NCBI GenBank assembly: GCA_902491345.1
Contig: CABUHI010000008.1
Span: 14,073 to 78,072, forward strand
Source: an uncultured Collinsella sp.
GTDB lineage: Bacteria; Actinomycetota; Coriobacteriia; Coriobacteriales; Coriobacteriaceae
Reading direction: 5' to 3'
DNA: 64,000 nucleotides
The notes below the pieces were generated by a model. It did no database searches. It worked only from the letters and a program-made list of their open reading frames with translations, and was not told where the DNA came from. Positions 11,735-20,723 of the stretch are shown piece after piece. The position numbers and the translations under genes were made by a program. The stretch's first letter is position 1, and each line of letters starts with the position of its first letter.

Positions 11735-12105
11735 GGACCCCCGCTGCGCGTGGTATGCGGCCCGGCATATTCATTGCCGTCCAACCCCGTGTAGTTGCAG
11801 CAAAGGGTGGAACCTCAATGCTCAGCTCATGTTGTCCGTGGGACACGAGAATCGTAAGTACACTTTGGTGCGATTCTCACGCTGATACTGAGCCACCTGG
11901 AATAAGATACGTCGCGACAACACTTCGCTTCACCTCTGTCTCGACAAGATGACGTAGACTAAAGTTTCCTTTAGTAAGAGAACGAGAACTATATCTGAAA
12001 GCGTTGCGATGGCGTGAAGGCACCGAGTCCGAACCGCCTGAATGCTACGTGCATCTGCATCGCCTTTTTGTTATCTCTGCCAGTTGGGTAGCACTACACT
12101 TGTCA

Positions 12106-13758
12106 TCATTTACCCTGGTACATGCTGCCTAAATCCACTACCCCTTCTACCGCGCCGACCATCTCGTCATCGTGAGAGACAACGATGATCAGCTGGCTTT
12201 GCTTGTTGCGCTTAACATAGGCCGCAAGCTCGGCGCGGCTTACAGCGTCTAACCCAGTCGTGGGCTCGTCGAGTACCAAAACTGACGACTTGCGTGAAAT
12301 CGCCGACCATAAGTACACTCGGCGCAGCTCACCGCCCGAAAGCGCGGAGCAACGTTTCCCGAGCAACTCCTTCACGCTGTTTTCCAGCGAAAGTAGGCCA
12401 TCTACACCCCGGTGATAGGAAGAAAAGGGCGTGTCGAAATACTCTAACAGCTCTTTCACCGTTTCGTCCGGCGCGAAGCACGACTGTGGGCAGCACGATA
12501 TCTCTCTCGCACGTATGTAATCCAAGTCGCATTCTTCGATTGGCACGCCGTTGTATTTTACTTTGCCTTTCGATGAGTATAGCCCGAGCATCAAGTAAAG
12601 AAGTGACGTCTTGCCTCTTCCGTTTTCCCCAACTATGCAATATGTACCAGGACCGGAAAACTTGAAAGAAAACCCGCCGAGGACCTCTCGGACAGATCCG
12701 TCTGGAAGGGCAACCGAGAATTCCAAATCAGATACCGAAATGTCATTTATTTCATCGAGTTTAGCTAAATCGGTCCGATTCCACCCCGATCTCTCCTTTT
12801 CTCTCGTCGCGATAGCCGTCCTATCCCATGATGCTTTGGCATCTTGATAGGATTTGAACAATGACATCATACTTTTCAAAGTCTTAAAGAGAACCGCGAA
12901 GTATGTACCGATGATAGTGTACTCGCCTATTGACATAGTTCCGTTAATGATTCGTACTCCGGAAACAACAAGTATCACCGCTTGAAACAACGCTGCGAAA
13001 AGACCATCGAGCGATGTCAGAGAATATGATAGCTTTCCGGAGCGCAAAACTTTGGGAAAATAGCTCTTAAACCCAGCGTCGAGCGCTTGTTCGCTCTTGC
13101 CGTACGAAGATGTCAGTTGAATGTTGAGAATCTGATTAAGCTGCGATGCAATTGCGGCGTAAAAGGCGCTGTCCGCCTCTTTCTTCTCATACGTGACCCT
13201 ATACAAAAGTTTCCTCAACCCAGTAATTACACAGAAATACACGATGAGGAGAATGATGGAAAACACCGCGAGAGTTGAATCAATTGACCATATGATAAGC
13301 AATACGATGGGAATGGCTACAATGGACAGCGGCGCACTGATAAAATTCGCCAAAACGAAGGATGAGACCACGCTGGAGTCGGAAATAATCCGTTGCGTTG
13401 TATAGGCTGGATCGATGGTCCGACTCACCAAGTAATCGTCTCTTTCAAAACGCAAGACGGCCTCCCTGAGAAGATCAAAGGAAAGTCTCGTGGTTATGCG
13501 AATGGAAAGTGTTCCTGCAAAATAAGTAAAGAGGGTGGAGAAAACTCCTATTGACGCAACCAGGAGCGCGAAGAGTACGGCGTCTCTTTCGCTGCGGTTA
13601 CCGAGAAGAAAATCTAAGAATTTCCCGTTCACGTATGGCATGGCATAGGAGAGAGCGGTTCCAATCACCGTGATAGCAATGAAGACGAAAGCCCCTTTTG
13701 CTCTGATGAACCTCGAGAGAACGCATCGAATCAAGGAAGGCCCCAATCTACCCGCCAC
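12106..13758 (-). CDS. ABC exporter, fused membrane and ATPase domains
   Basis: A 550-residue half-transporter of the exporter type that would act as a homodimer in the membrane. Residues 1-310 hold about six membrane helices; the ATPase domain has Walker A GENGRGKTS near 377, signature LSGGE, Walker B VLVLDEP and a switch histidine in VVSHDD. There is no N-terminal C39 peptidase domain, so it would not cleave the leader itself. It converges on the RiPP genes and is the obvious candidate for exporting their product or giving self-protection. The start is uncertain: GTG 13758 lacks a clear ribosome site and a TTG at 13734 is an alternative. Codon use is less GC-biased than the core genes. Confidence 0.9.
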   Translation of the reverse strand: MAGRLGPSLIRCVLSRFIRAKGAFVFIAITVIGTALSYAMPYVNGKFLDFLLGNRSERDAVLFALLVASIGVFSTLFTYFAGTLSIRITTRLSFDLLREAVLRFERDDYLVSRTIDPAYTTQRIISDSSVVSSFVLANFISAPLSIVAIPIVLLIIWSIDSTLAVFSIILLIVYFCVITGLRKLLYRVTYEKKEADSAFYAAIASQLNQILNIQLTSSYGKSEQALDAGFKSYFPKVLRSGKLSYSLTSLDGLFAALFQAVILVVSGVRIINGTMSIGEYTIIGTYFAVLFKTLKSMMSLFKSYQDAKASWDRTAIATREKERSGWNRTDLAKLDEINDISVSDLEFSVALPDGSVREVLGGFSFKFSGPGTYCIVGENGRGKTSLLYLMLGLYSSKGKVKYNGVPIEECDLDYIRAREISCCPQSCFAPDETVKELLEYFDTPFSSYHRGVDGLLSLENSVKELLGKRCSALSGGELRRVYLWSAISRKSSVLVLDEPTTGLDAVSRAELAAYVKRNKQSQLIIVVSHDDEMVGAVEGVVDLGSMYQGK

Positions 13759-14073
13759 AAAACATCAATCACTGATACCTTACACCTCAACACAACAGGA
13801 GCGAAGATTTGCCAATGAGACTGCTTTAAGATTGCCTTGGGCCAATACGATCTCAAGCTCTTCCTACAAGAGAGTCGGAATCGGACATCTCCTCCGACGA
13901 ACCTGGCAATCGGGCGGTTGAAATATCTTTTTCAACCGCCCGATTGCCACAATAGATTTGAGCATCCGCCCACAAACGTCCGCGTTTTATACCCATCAAA
14001 TCCTTTGCCTTTTGTCGTCTAGACTAGAAAAATCGCTCGAAATAACGCAACCGGCCTGCTCGCTTGAAGAAAC
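13759..14073. other. intergenic, 315 bp, with perfect palindrome
   Basis: Upstream of the ABC exporter and downstream of the decayed methyltransferase. Besides the 19-bp palindrome at 13905-13948 (separate entry), I see no gene. The exporter promoter should lie here on the reverse strand. Confidence 0.5.
13905..13948. repeat. perfect 19-bp inverted repeat
   Basis: GGCAATCGGGCGGTTGAAA at 13905-13923 pairs perfectly with 13930-13948 around a six-base loop TATCTT. The T run sits in the loop, not after the stem, so it is a weak terminator candidate. It may end transcription of the methyltransferase remnant or serve as an operator for the exporter. Confidence 0.7.
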
Positions 14074-14757
14074 CTAAGCCCGTAACGTAGATGTGCAAAC
14101 TTCCGAAACGCCTTGCGCGGCATAGTGCGTATAAACTTCGTCAACCGCCTCAAAAATATCTGAGTATCGCGCCGGGTCAAAAGCATACGATGTCGCAGCT
14201 ATACCCTGCACCCATTCGGAACGCGGATTAATTGAATAGCCGCACAGCATCATCATACATGCATCTAGACCTGATTTCCCAAGTATCCGACGTATTGATG
14301 AGAGCATCGCGAGTCGCCCCTGCACCATCGTCGTCACCCCTATTAGCAGTATTTACCGTTTTTCTCTAAATGCGTATCGCCACCCTTAAGAATACGAAGT
14401 GTTTTATCCAGACCCGATTGTCCTCCATCTCAAACGAAGGGATAAGGAATCTCATCCGGAATCGGCAGTAACGGAGGATTCACAACGACAAGCGAAAAAC
14501 ATGAGTCATCTCTCAGAGGGGAGTAAAGGCTCCCCTCAAGCACCCTAGTTTCGTCATCCAAAGAGTTGATGGCAGTGTTTTTCTTACAAAGGTCGACAAC
14601 AAAAGGGTTGATTTCTACAGATGTTACATCCATGCCACAGTTGGTAAGTATCAGGCCCTGTATTCTGGGGCCAGAACACAAATCGAGAGCCTTCCGTGCG
14701 CTCTGCGGTGTAAGGCGCCAATCTCAGCAAATCTGTCCCACAATACTGCGCTGAAGA
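14074..14757 (-). pseudogene. decayed class I SAM-dependent methyltransferase
   Basis: Pieces of one methyltransferase appear in order but in different frames. First comes VLWDRFAEIGAL near 14715-14757. Next is ARKALDLCSGPRIQGLIL with VTSVEINPFVVDL (SAM-binding motif I and the acidic residue after strand 2), then the catalytic-type motif VVNPPLLPIPDEIPYPFV ending in a stop at 14430. Beyond that stop the same frame continues DGGQSGLDKTLRILKGG. The C-terminal part lies at 14074-14337 in another frame. At least one stop and two frame changes separate them, so the gene is dead. It may once have served the neighbouring RiPP cluster, but that is speculation. Confidence 0.6.
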
Positions 14758-14917
14758 ACAAGACGGAACCCCTGAGCCAAACTCCCCTATACCTTATTAA
14801 GGCTAAGACAGGCAAGTTCACGCACCCGGCATATTCCAGAATAACATCCTATTGTTTTAGATGCTCTACAAGCATGAACAGCCGCGAATCGGAAAGATCT
14901 TCTAGTTTCGCCCCGAC

Positions 14918-15455
14918 TGACCGCCAAGGGCCAAAATGGCCCCTCCATCCCCGGGCGACTGGCTCTGGCGCGCCGAGGAGTGTCCCCAAGTGCCGGCAGA
15001 AAAGGAACGTCCCTATCTGCCGGCTAGAGAGCACCGAAGAGGATGGCGTAGGTAGTGGATTCGCCGAGCTTGAGCTCGTCGCCAGGATTGAGTTGGGCGG
15101 AACGGCCGGGCTCGACCTGAATGCAGACGCGCGTGGCCCCGTTTACCACCACGGTTCCGTTGGTGGACGACAAGTCCTCGACGTGCCAGATATTTTGAGC
15201 ATCGCACCAGATATGGGCATGGCGGGCCGAGACATCGTCGCCGACGTCGGTAATATCGCCCTCACCAGTGGCCAGCGCGCCAATCTCAACACCCTGCTCA
15301 CTCGGCTGAATCCAGCGCGGGGCGCTCACGACAAAACTGTTTTGTACGCGCAGCAAGCCCAAGGGGTGCGCCGGGGCGGGTTCGCGTTCGCCCGCGGTCA
15401 TCGACATGCCAAGCGAACGCGGCGTGGATGTGCCTCCGCCACAGGTCGCGTGTGC
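14918..15455. repeat. right copy of about 535-bp direct duplication
   Basis: Matches 8183-8711 in the same orientation and covers the last 140 codons of the intact FHA gene plus about 105 bases of downstream DNA with the GCCGGCAG/CTGCCGGC hairpin. The two copies start about 6.7 kb apart and bracket the accessory island. Confidence 0.85.
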
Positions 15456-15962
15456 GTAGTCGATGGCATAGTTCACCGAGGACCGCACATCCGCCGAACA
15501 ACCGACGGCGACAAACAGCACCAGCACGGCCTCGGCGCGCTCGGCGGGCATGAGTTCCGCCGCCTGGGACAGGCGATCGAGCGCGTTGCGATAGAGATTC
15601 GTGTCCTGGTGGCACTCTTCGAGCGCGCGTACCATCGGTTCACCTGCAGGACCGCACACCATATTGATCACAGCCGTGGAGTCCATGGGATTGCGCTGGC
15701 GCAGGGCCAGTTGCGACATAATACGCACAGCCGAGGTACCGTATTCGGCAAAGTAGCGCTGCTGAAGCGTGCCGACCGGCGCGCGAACGATAAAGCGGGA
15801 AACCCAAGAGCGATCGGCGGCTCGACTCTGCGGGCTGCGGCCGTCGGCGAGCGGACGGGACGAAAGCACCAAGCCGCACAGCTCGATATGGCTCAGATGC
15901 GCTGCGCGCTTAAAGATGTCAAACATGGCCCCGCATGGGGTGAGCTCAACTTGAGATGCCAT
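15024..15962 (-). CDS. FHA-domain protein with N-terminal helical region
   Basis: A 312-residue cytoplasmic protein. The C-terminal 100 residues form a forkhead-associated domain that binds phosphothreonine: SARHAHIW, then VEDLSSTNGTVVVNGA near residue 265 and an ending LNPGDELKLGESTTYAIL. The N-terminal 190 residues are not recognised. It starts three bases after the stop of the kinase gene, with GGAGG overlapping that stop, so it is the last gene of a three-gene operon and a likely substrate or adaptor of that kinase. A truncated duplicate lies at 8289-8711. Confidence 0.88.
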   Translation of the reverse strand: MASQVELTPCGAMFDIFKRAAHLSHIELCGLVLSSRPLADGRSPQSRAADRSWVSRFIVRAPVGTLQQRYFAEYGTSAVRIMSQLALRQRNPMDSTAVINMVCGPAGEPMVRALEECHQDTNLYRNALDRLSQAAELMPAERAEAVLVLFVAVGCSADVRSSVNYAIDYAHATCGGGTSTPRSLGMSMTAGEREPAPAHPLGLLRVQNSFVVSAPRWIQPSEQGVEIGALATGEGDITDVGDDVSARHAHIWCDAQNIWHVEDLSSTNGTVVVNGATRVCIQVEPGRSAQLNPGDELKLGESTTYAILFGAL

Positions 15963-15965
15963 GAC

Positions 15966-17810
15966 CTAGGCCTCCTTGGTCGTAGAAATAGAATCGGACG
16001 ATACTTCGACAGGTCCGCCAAAAGTACGGACAGCTGCGGCTCCACCGGCAAGCGGAGTCGCCATCTGGGCTTTTGTGCGTCGCGGTGCCGAAACGGGAAG
16101 TTCAAAGGCAAAGCCCATCGCAAGCAAAAACCACGTAAGCGTATAGGTTGCAACCAGAGCGGCAACAAGGCCGCCCATCACGGCGCGTTGGGAAAATACG
16201 CTACATGCAGCCACAACCAGCACCGGAACCTCGCAGGCAGAAAGCGCAAGCACACCCTGCAGGAAGCCCGAGCGCCGATCGCGCGCAAGTGCCCCCGCGG
16301 CAACGCCGGCTATGCCTGGCAGCGCCAACGCCAGTGCGGCAATAATACCCGGTAGCGACCCAGACCACACGAGCGATCCCAAAGTCGCCGTCACGCGAGC
16401 GCCCGACGCCAGCAGCGCGGCCGAAACCACGACCACAGCCCAAACCACGCCACAGACGACCGTCGCGCCGACCATCAGCGCGCGACGAACCGCGCGGCCA
16501 GACGCATCCATGGGGCACGGCGTGAGCGGCTCGCCGCGAAGCGAACGACCGACATTTTGCGCATAGTGGTCACAAAACGCCGAGAGCGCCGCCTCGACCG
16601 CCGCCGGCTCGGGACGATCTTTTTGATGGCTGGACAGACAGGCCATCACCACGTCGAACAGCTGGGCATCGACAAACGCCAGCGCATCGCGTAGCTCTTC
16701 GGAATCCGGCTCAAGCCCTAGCTGCTGGGCCTGCTCGGCCGCGGCGAGCGCCACATCGGGCTCACGACGAAGCAGCTGAGTCAAATCACAACCGGGCGCA
16801 TGGGCACCAATAGGATAGTCGGGCCGCGTGTCCATCTTGAGACGGTAGGGGCTCGCGATGTCGCGCGTCTTTTTGCGCGAACCCGAGGCACCCGAAGTAC
16901 TCGGCGCGGCTTCGTATGGCGCGACGCCGGCAATGAGCTCGTAAACCGTGCTTGCCGCGGCGTATACGTCAATCGCCGGCGACATACGCAAAGCGCGCAG
17001 GTCGGGAATATCGTCGGTGAGCATCTCGGGCGGGGCATAGGCAACCGTCGCGCGACGCAGCGTGGCATAGCGCTCCGTAAACGACGCCTTGCCGCCGGTA
17101 CCGGCCACGGCCGACGCAGGCTCGAGCGCCAGCGACGAGCCAAAGTCGATCAGGCACAGGTCAAAGGTGCCCTCGGCAAGCTGCCGGTCAAGCGGTAGAC
17201 GCGCCGTACGCACCATAATATTAGCGGGCGAGATATCGCGATGGACAAAGCCCTCGCCCACCAGGCTCATACGGCAGAGCAGATCGAACAGGTCGCGACC
17301 CAGACGCGCCGCCACAAGCGGCGACAGGCGTCCGGCATCGTCCACGGCGAGTCGCGAACGCAAGCGGGCAAGTGTCTCGCCCTCGACCCATTCCATGACA
17401 ATTGCAGGCACACCGTCGACCTCGCCCCAGCCATAGAGGCGGGGAAAGCCCTTAAGGCCCGAAAGGGCGCGATGGCATTCGTATTCCTCGCGAAACGCCG
17501 CCTTGAACTTGGCAACCAGCGCCTCGTGAGCGGCATCGTCATCAAACTCATCGCGCGTCGGCAAGATGAGCTGCTTGAGTGCCACTGCCTCGCCTTGGGC
17601 GTTGACGGCACGCGTCACGCGGCCGATACCGCCACGGCGCATGGTGGCATCGTCGGCAAACAGCATCGTAAAACGACGCAGATAGGTAGGCAGTTCGTCC
17701 TGACCGAGCGCAATGGCTGGCTCAAACCCGTCGACACGCGCCAGGCGCAGGCCGACCATGGGATCGCGACCGAGCGATTGTGGTGTGGTGGATGCAAGAT
17801 CGGTCATCAT
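15966..17810 (-). CDS. serine/threonine protein kinase with C-terminal membrane helices
   Basis: A 614-residue kinase. The N-terminal lobe has ALKQLILP; the catalytic loop is FVHRDISPANIMV near residue 190, the DFG motif is LIDFGSS and the APE equivalent is VAYAPPEML. After the kinase domain (to about residue 410) come four to five hydrophobic helices (about 440-590), so the protein is anchored in the membrane without an obvious sensor domain. Its ATGATG start overlaps the TGA of the upstream gene by four bases (ATGA), showing translational coupling, and an FHA protein follows directly. An inserted region between 300 and 345 with a low-complexity stretch is unusual. Confidence 0.9.
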   Translation of the reverse strand: MMTDLASTTPQSLGRDPMVGLRLARVDGFEPAIALGQDELPTYLRRFTMLFADDATMRRGGIGRVTRAVNAQGEAVALKQLILPTRDEFDDDAAHEALVAKFKAAFREEYECHRALSGLKGFPRLYGWGEVDGVPAIVMEWVEGETLARLRSRLAVDDAGRLSPLVAARLGRDLFDLLCRMSLVGEGFVHRDISPANIMVRTARLPLDRQLAEGTFDLCLIDFGSSLALEPASAVAGTGGKASFTERYATLRRATVAYAPPEMLTDDIPDLRALRMSPAIDVYAAASTVYELIAGVAPYEAAPSTSGASGSRKKTRDIASPYRLKMDTRPDYPIGAHAPGCDLTQLLRREPDVALAAAEQAQQLGLEPDSEELRDALAFVDAQLFDVVMACLSSHQKDRPEPAAVEAALSAFCDHYAQNVGRSLRGEPLTPCPMDASGRAVRRALMVGATVVCGVVWAVVVVSAALLASGARVTATLGSLVWSGSLPGIIAALALALPGIAGVAAGALARDRRSGFLQGVLALSACEVPVLVVAACSVFSQRAVMGGLVAALVATYTLTWFLLAMGFAFELPVSAPRRTKAQMATPLAGGAAAVRTFGGPVEVSSDSISTTKEA

Positions 17811-18712
17811 AGGGCAAGCGCCGCCACGTTATTGTTGAAGTTACCGAGCGCGACGTCATCATCGCCGTAATGGCCGACCCATTGACATAGGTTGGTGTAA
17901 CAGCCCCACAGATTGGCATACTGCTGATACCACCTTGACCGGGGCGAGAATGTCTGACGACCGAACTCGGCTCGAATGACAAACATCTCCCCGACCAGGC
18001 TGTCGCACGGCCTGGGATCTCCCGTAGAGTTATAGGTCGAGACCACGTCATTGGCACGAGAAACATAGCCGTCGAGCATGTTGTACTTGGTCACAAGCCA
18101 ACTGTGAATGCTCTCTTCCTCAGCAGCGGAAAGGCCGCCGGAGTTTGCATCGTTGTCAGTGTTGCCGCCCGTCGAGCCGCCGTTTCCAGGCCCTCCGGTA
18201 GAGGAACCCGACCCAGAGCCGCCGCCCGAACTCGATGAATCCGAGCCGGAGCCAGAAGTATCCGAGCTACCGGGCTTTCCGGACTGCTGGGCGTCCTGCT
18301 CCTTTTGCTGCTCGACCTTATTCACCGTTGCCGCCACGCTATTGTTGGACAATCGATCGATGATCTTGGTGTTGGTGAGCACGATGGTTTTGCCATTGGC
18401 AAGCGTGACTTCGTTGTCCGGGGCCTCGGCGCCGTCCGCATCGTCGGTGCCAAACACAATATGCCCGACCACACTTGCCCAAGCATATCCAGTCGTGGTG
18501 CCCAGATCGCTTTTGACCTCATGCCCCACGCGCGGCTCGCGTGCGGCATGCGCCTGCATCATGGACGGCACGGTCATGCCATAGGCAGAAACGCCAGCTA
18601 TGACCAGCACCAGCGAGCACGACAGCAGTGCGTACGCCCGCGGTGCCAAGCCCAGTCGGCGTCGCATGCGCACCGCGGCGCCGCGCTTTATCTGAGTGCC
18701 ACCGGGCCGCAT
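17807..18712 (-). CDS. membrane-anchored protein with Ser/Gly-rich linker
   Basis: A 301-residue protein with a basic N-terminus and one hydrophobic segment (about residues 23-45), then an extracytoplasmic part. A long Ser/Gly linker (about 145-190) separates two unknown domains; the C-terminal one has W and C residues (RWYQQYANLWGCYTNLCQW) that may form a disulfide. ATG 18712 is chosen over an upstream in-frame start because GGAGGAG lies just before it. It is the first gene of the operon with the kinase and FHA protein and may be the extracellular sensor or target. Not recognised as a family. Confidence 0.7.
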   Translation of the reverse strand: MRPGGTQIKRGAAVRMRRRLGLAPRAYALLSCSLVLVIAGVSAYGMTVPSMMQAHAAREPRVGHEVKSDLGTTTGYAWASVVGHIVFGTDDADGAEAPDNEVTLANGKTIVLTNTKIIDRLSNNSVAATVNKVEQQKEQDAQQSGKPGSSDTSGSGSDSSSSGGGSGSGSSTGGPGNGGSTGGNTDNDANSGGLSAAEEESIHSWLVTKYNMLDGYVSRANDVVSTYNSTGDPRPCDSLVGEMFVIRAEFGRQTFSPRSRWYQQYANLWGCYTNLCQWVGHYGDDDVALGNFNNNVAALAL

Positions 18713-18957
18713 GCGTTCTCCTCCAACAAAAACACGCCGCTCAGAAGCGGCGCATTCATTCGAATCCATATTTGAGTGTATCAGCGAACCCAAAAGGTTG
18801 CGCTACGAATGGGCAAATTAAGGATGCGAGCGGAAGCATCCATGCGATAAGCGGATACGAAGCATCTTTGTTGCACAACAAACTCACAGTCGCACGGGGA
18901 AATTATGACTACCCCGTGCATCGCGAGGAAAACATACGGCAGGAGCAGGCTCGCCAC

Positions 18958-19554
18958 CTAAATCGTGCGACGGGCCTCGATGGCGCGCCCAAGCGTAAGC
19001 TCGTCGGCATACTCCAGGTCGCCGCCCACGGGAAGGCCGCTTGCCAGACGCGATACCTCGACGCCCAGCGGCTTGATAGTGCGGGCCAGGTAGCTCGCCG
19101 TGGTCTCGCCCTCAATATTGGGGTTGGTGGCGATGATGACCTCGTGGATGTCCTCGTGGCCCAAGCGTGCCAGCAGCTCGCGGATGTGCAACTGCTCGGG
19201 ACCAATCTTGTCCATGGGGCTGATCACACCGCCCAATACGTGGTAGAGGCCGTGGTAGCTGCCCGTGCGCTCGATCGCCTGGACGTCGCGCGGCTCGCCC
19301 ACAACGCAAATGCGAGTGGTGTCGCGCATCGGGTCCTGGCAGATGGAGCACTCATCGGCCGTGGCGTAGTTAAAGCAACGACTGCAAAAGTGGACCTCCT
19401 GCTTGACCTCCAGGATGGCCTCGGCCAGGCGGCGGGCCTCCTCGGCATCGGCCTCGAGCAGGTAATAGGCGATGCGCTGGGCCGACTTGGGACCAATGCC
19501 CGGCAGACGACCCAGTTCATCGAGCAGTTTTTGCAGACTGTGATTCGCACTCAT
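18958..19554 (-). CDS. recR: recombination mediator RecR
   Basis: Works with RecF and RecO to load RecA on gapped DNA. The 198-residue length is typical. An N-terminal helix-hairpin-helix (LGRLPGIGPKSAQRIAYYLL) is followed by a four-cysteine zinc finger (CSRC..CSIC, residues 57-72) and a Toprim domain starting near ICVVGEPRDV, then a C-terminal Walker-like tail. It follows ybaB and dnaX on the same strand, the common bacterial order dnaX-ybaB-recR, although a divergent small gene intervenes before dnaX here. Confidence 0.97.
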   Translation of the reverse strand: MSANHSLQKLLDELGRLPGIGPKSAQRIAYYLLEADAEEARRLAEAILEVKQEVHFCSRCFNYATADECSICQDPMRDTTRICVVGEPRDVQAIERTGSYHGLYHVLGGVISPMDKIGPEQLHIRELLARLGHEDIHEVIIATNPNIEGETTASYLARTIKPLGVEVSRLASGLPVGGDLEYADELTLGRAIEARRTI

Positions 19555-19567
19555 ATATATGCGTGTC

Positions 19568-19888
19568 TTAGAACGGCATGCCCGGGATGTTGAGGCCGCC
19601 GGTGATGGCGCCCATCTGCTTGTTGGCGAGCTCGTTGACGCCGCGGACGGCCTCGTTGACGGCAGCCATGATCATGTCCTGCAGCATATCGACGTCCTCG
19701 GGATCGAGGGCATCGGGGTCGATGGTGAGGTTGACGAGCTCCATCTCGCCGTTAACGGTCACCTTGACCATGCCGCCGCCGGCAGAGGCGTCGACGGTCT
19801 GGGACTTGAGGTTCTCCTGCGCGGCGGCAAGCTGCTCCTGCATCTTGCGAGCCTGCTTCATCATCTGCTGCATGTTCATACCGGCCAT
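19568..19888 (-). CDS. ybaB: YbaB/EbfC nucleoid-associated protein
   Basis: A 106-residue DNA-binding protein that forms a dimer and coats the nucleoid. It begins MAGMNMQQMMKQARKMQEQL, the typical Met/Gln-rich helix, and has the conserved core VKVTVNGEMELVNLTIDP. AGGAGCC lies just before ATG 19888. recR starts 13 bases after its stop, so the two are co-transcribed. Confidence 0.95.
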   Translation of the reverse strand: MAGMNMQQMMKQARKMQEQLAAAQENLKSQTVDASAGGGMVKVTVNGEMELVNLTIDPDALDPEDVDMLQDMIMAAVNEAVRGVNELANKQMGAITGGLNIPGMPF

Positions 19889-20228
19889 GATGGCTCCTTT
19901 ACGTGCGGCCGCACGCCGAGCTGCAAGGGCAGCCGGAGCACGGCGGGACTTTCAAACTCAAAAATCGTACCACGGCGCGAGGCCAGCGAACGGGGCGGAC
20001 ACGCTACCTCAGTCGATATACATGTCCTGGAGTGCAAGCCGCACCCAAAAATTATGCGAAGTTGAATAATTTGCATCTGCATAATATTGAAAGCTAAATC
20101 TTGTAGAGCCGGAATCCGACATTTTCTGCGTACCACTAAATGGCTAAATGCCGAGCCACTACTCGAGGCGGCGCACATGGCGGTGGGGTATAATTTGATT
20201 GCTATAGATAGCAATTTTGAGGTACCCC
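19889..20228. other. intergenic, 340 bp, divergent promoters
   Basis: Lies between ybaB (reverse) and the small membrane protein (forward). A TATAAT at 20189-20194 is a good -10 for the forward gene, and a small palindrome GCTATAGATAGC follows at 20201-20212, placed where an operator could overlap the transcript start. No RNA gene recognised. Confidence 0.5.
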
Positions 20229-20702
20229 ATGAATGCCCCCGACGTGCTCCAAAACATCCGCTCAAAACACCCCGTTGCGTATTTGGTTCTCTATCTCTTT
20301 GTCGGCTGGACATTGCTGGTTGTCATCACCCATGCTATAGCCTTTGGAGCAGAGCTGCTGATAGCCAGCTCGGACCAGCCCGTCGTCAAATGGGAGACGA
20401 CCGATGAGTGCACCGACGGAACCCGAACCGTTTACTACAACAGCCCGTCCCTCTACCAAGAGTTCAAGGTCAAGATAAAGGACTCCAAGATTGTCGATGC
20501 CGAACCAGGCGCTTTCTTGACAATCGGAGCAACCCTCAACGCCGAGCAAGTCGAGTACACGGACAGCTATGCGGCGTATCGTATCGACCTCAGCATCCTA
20601 GGCCGACCGTCGCGTACCTGCCTGCTCGAATGCGAGATACGCGGCACCACGTTGCACATGTCCGAAATACAGATGCGCCCGGGCAAAGGGTTCTCTTCTT
20701 GA
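20229..20702 (+). CDS. small membrane-anchored hypothetical protein
   Basis: A 157-residue protein with one N-terminal membrane helix (about residues 16-42, LVLYLFVGWTLLVVI) and an extracytoplasmic domain of about 110 residues rich in beta-strand patterns, with two cysteines near the C-terminus that could pair. ATG 20229 has GAGG seven bases upstream; a TTG at 20217 is less likely. It is convergent with dnaX, 21 bases apart. Similar in architecture to the anchored protein at 51101-51748, but no clear homology is seen. Function unknown. Confidence 0.65.
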   Translation: MNAPDVLQNIRSKHPVAYLVLYLFVGWTLLVVITHAIAFGAELLIASSDQPVVKWETTDECTDGTRTVYYNSPSLYQEFKVKIKDSKIVDAEPGAFLTIGATLNAEQVEYTDSYAAYRIDLSILGRPSRTCLLECEIRGTTLHMSEIQMRPGKGFSS

Positions 20703-20723
20703 GCAGTATACCCGCCTGCGCAG

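Larger units (their letters stand above)
11407..12105. other. intergenic, 699 bp, mostly debris
   Basis: Contains the terminator at 11471-11515 and, around 11609-11734, a possible remnant gene on the reverse strand (separate entry). The part 11850-12105 shows no convincing gene or repeat. The right end is downstream of the ABC exporter stop, with no clear hairpin for it. Confidence 0.4.

Noticed and set aside
14874..16355. 493-codon forward frame opposite the FHA and kinase genes
   Set aside because: Antisense to two well-supported genes; Arg/His-rich composition is typical of a shadow frame.
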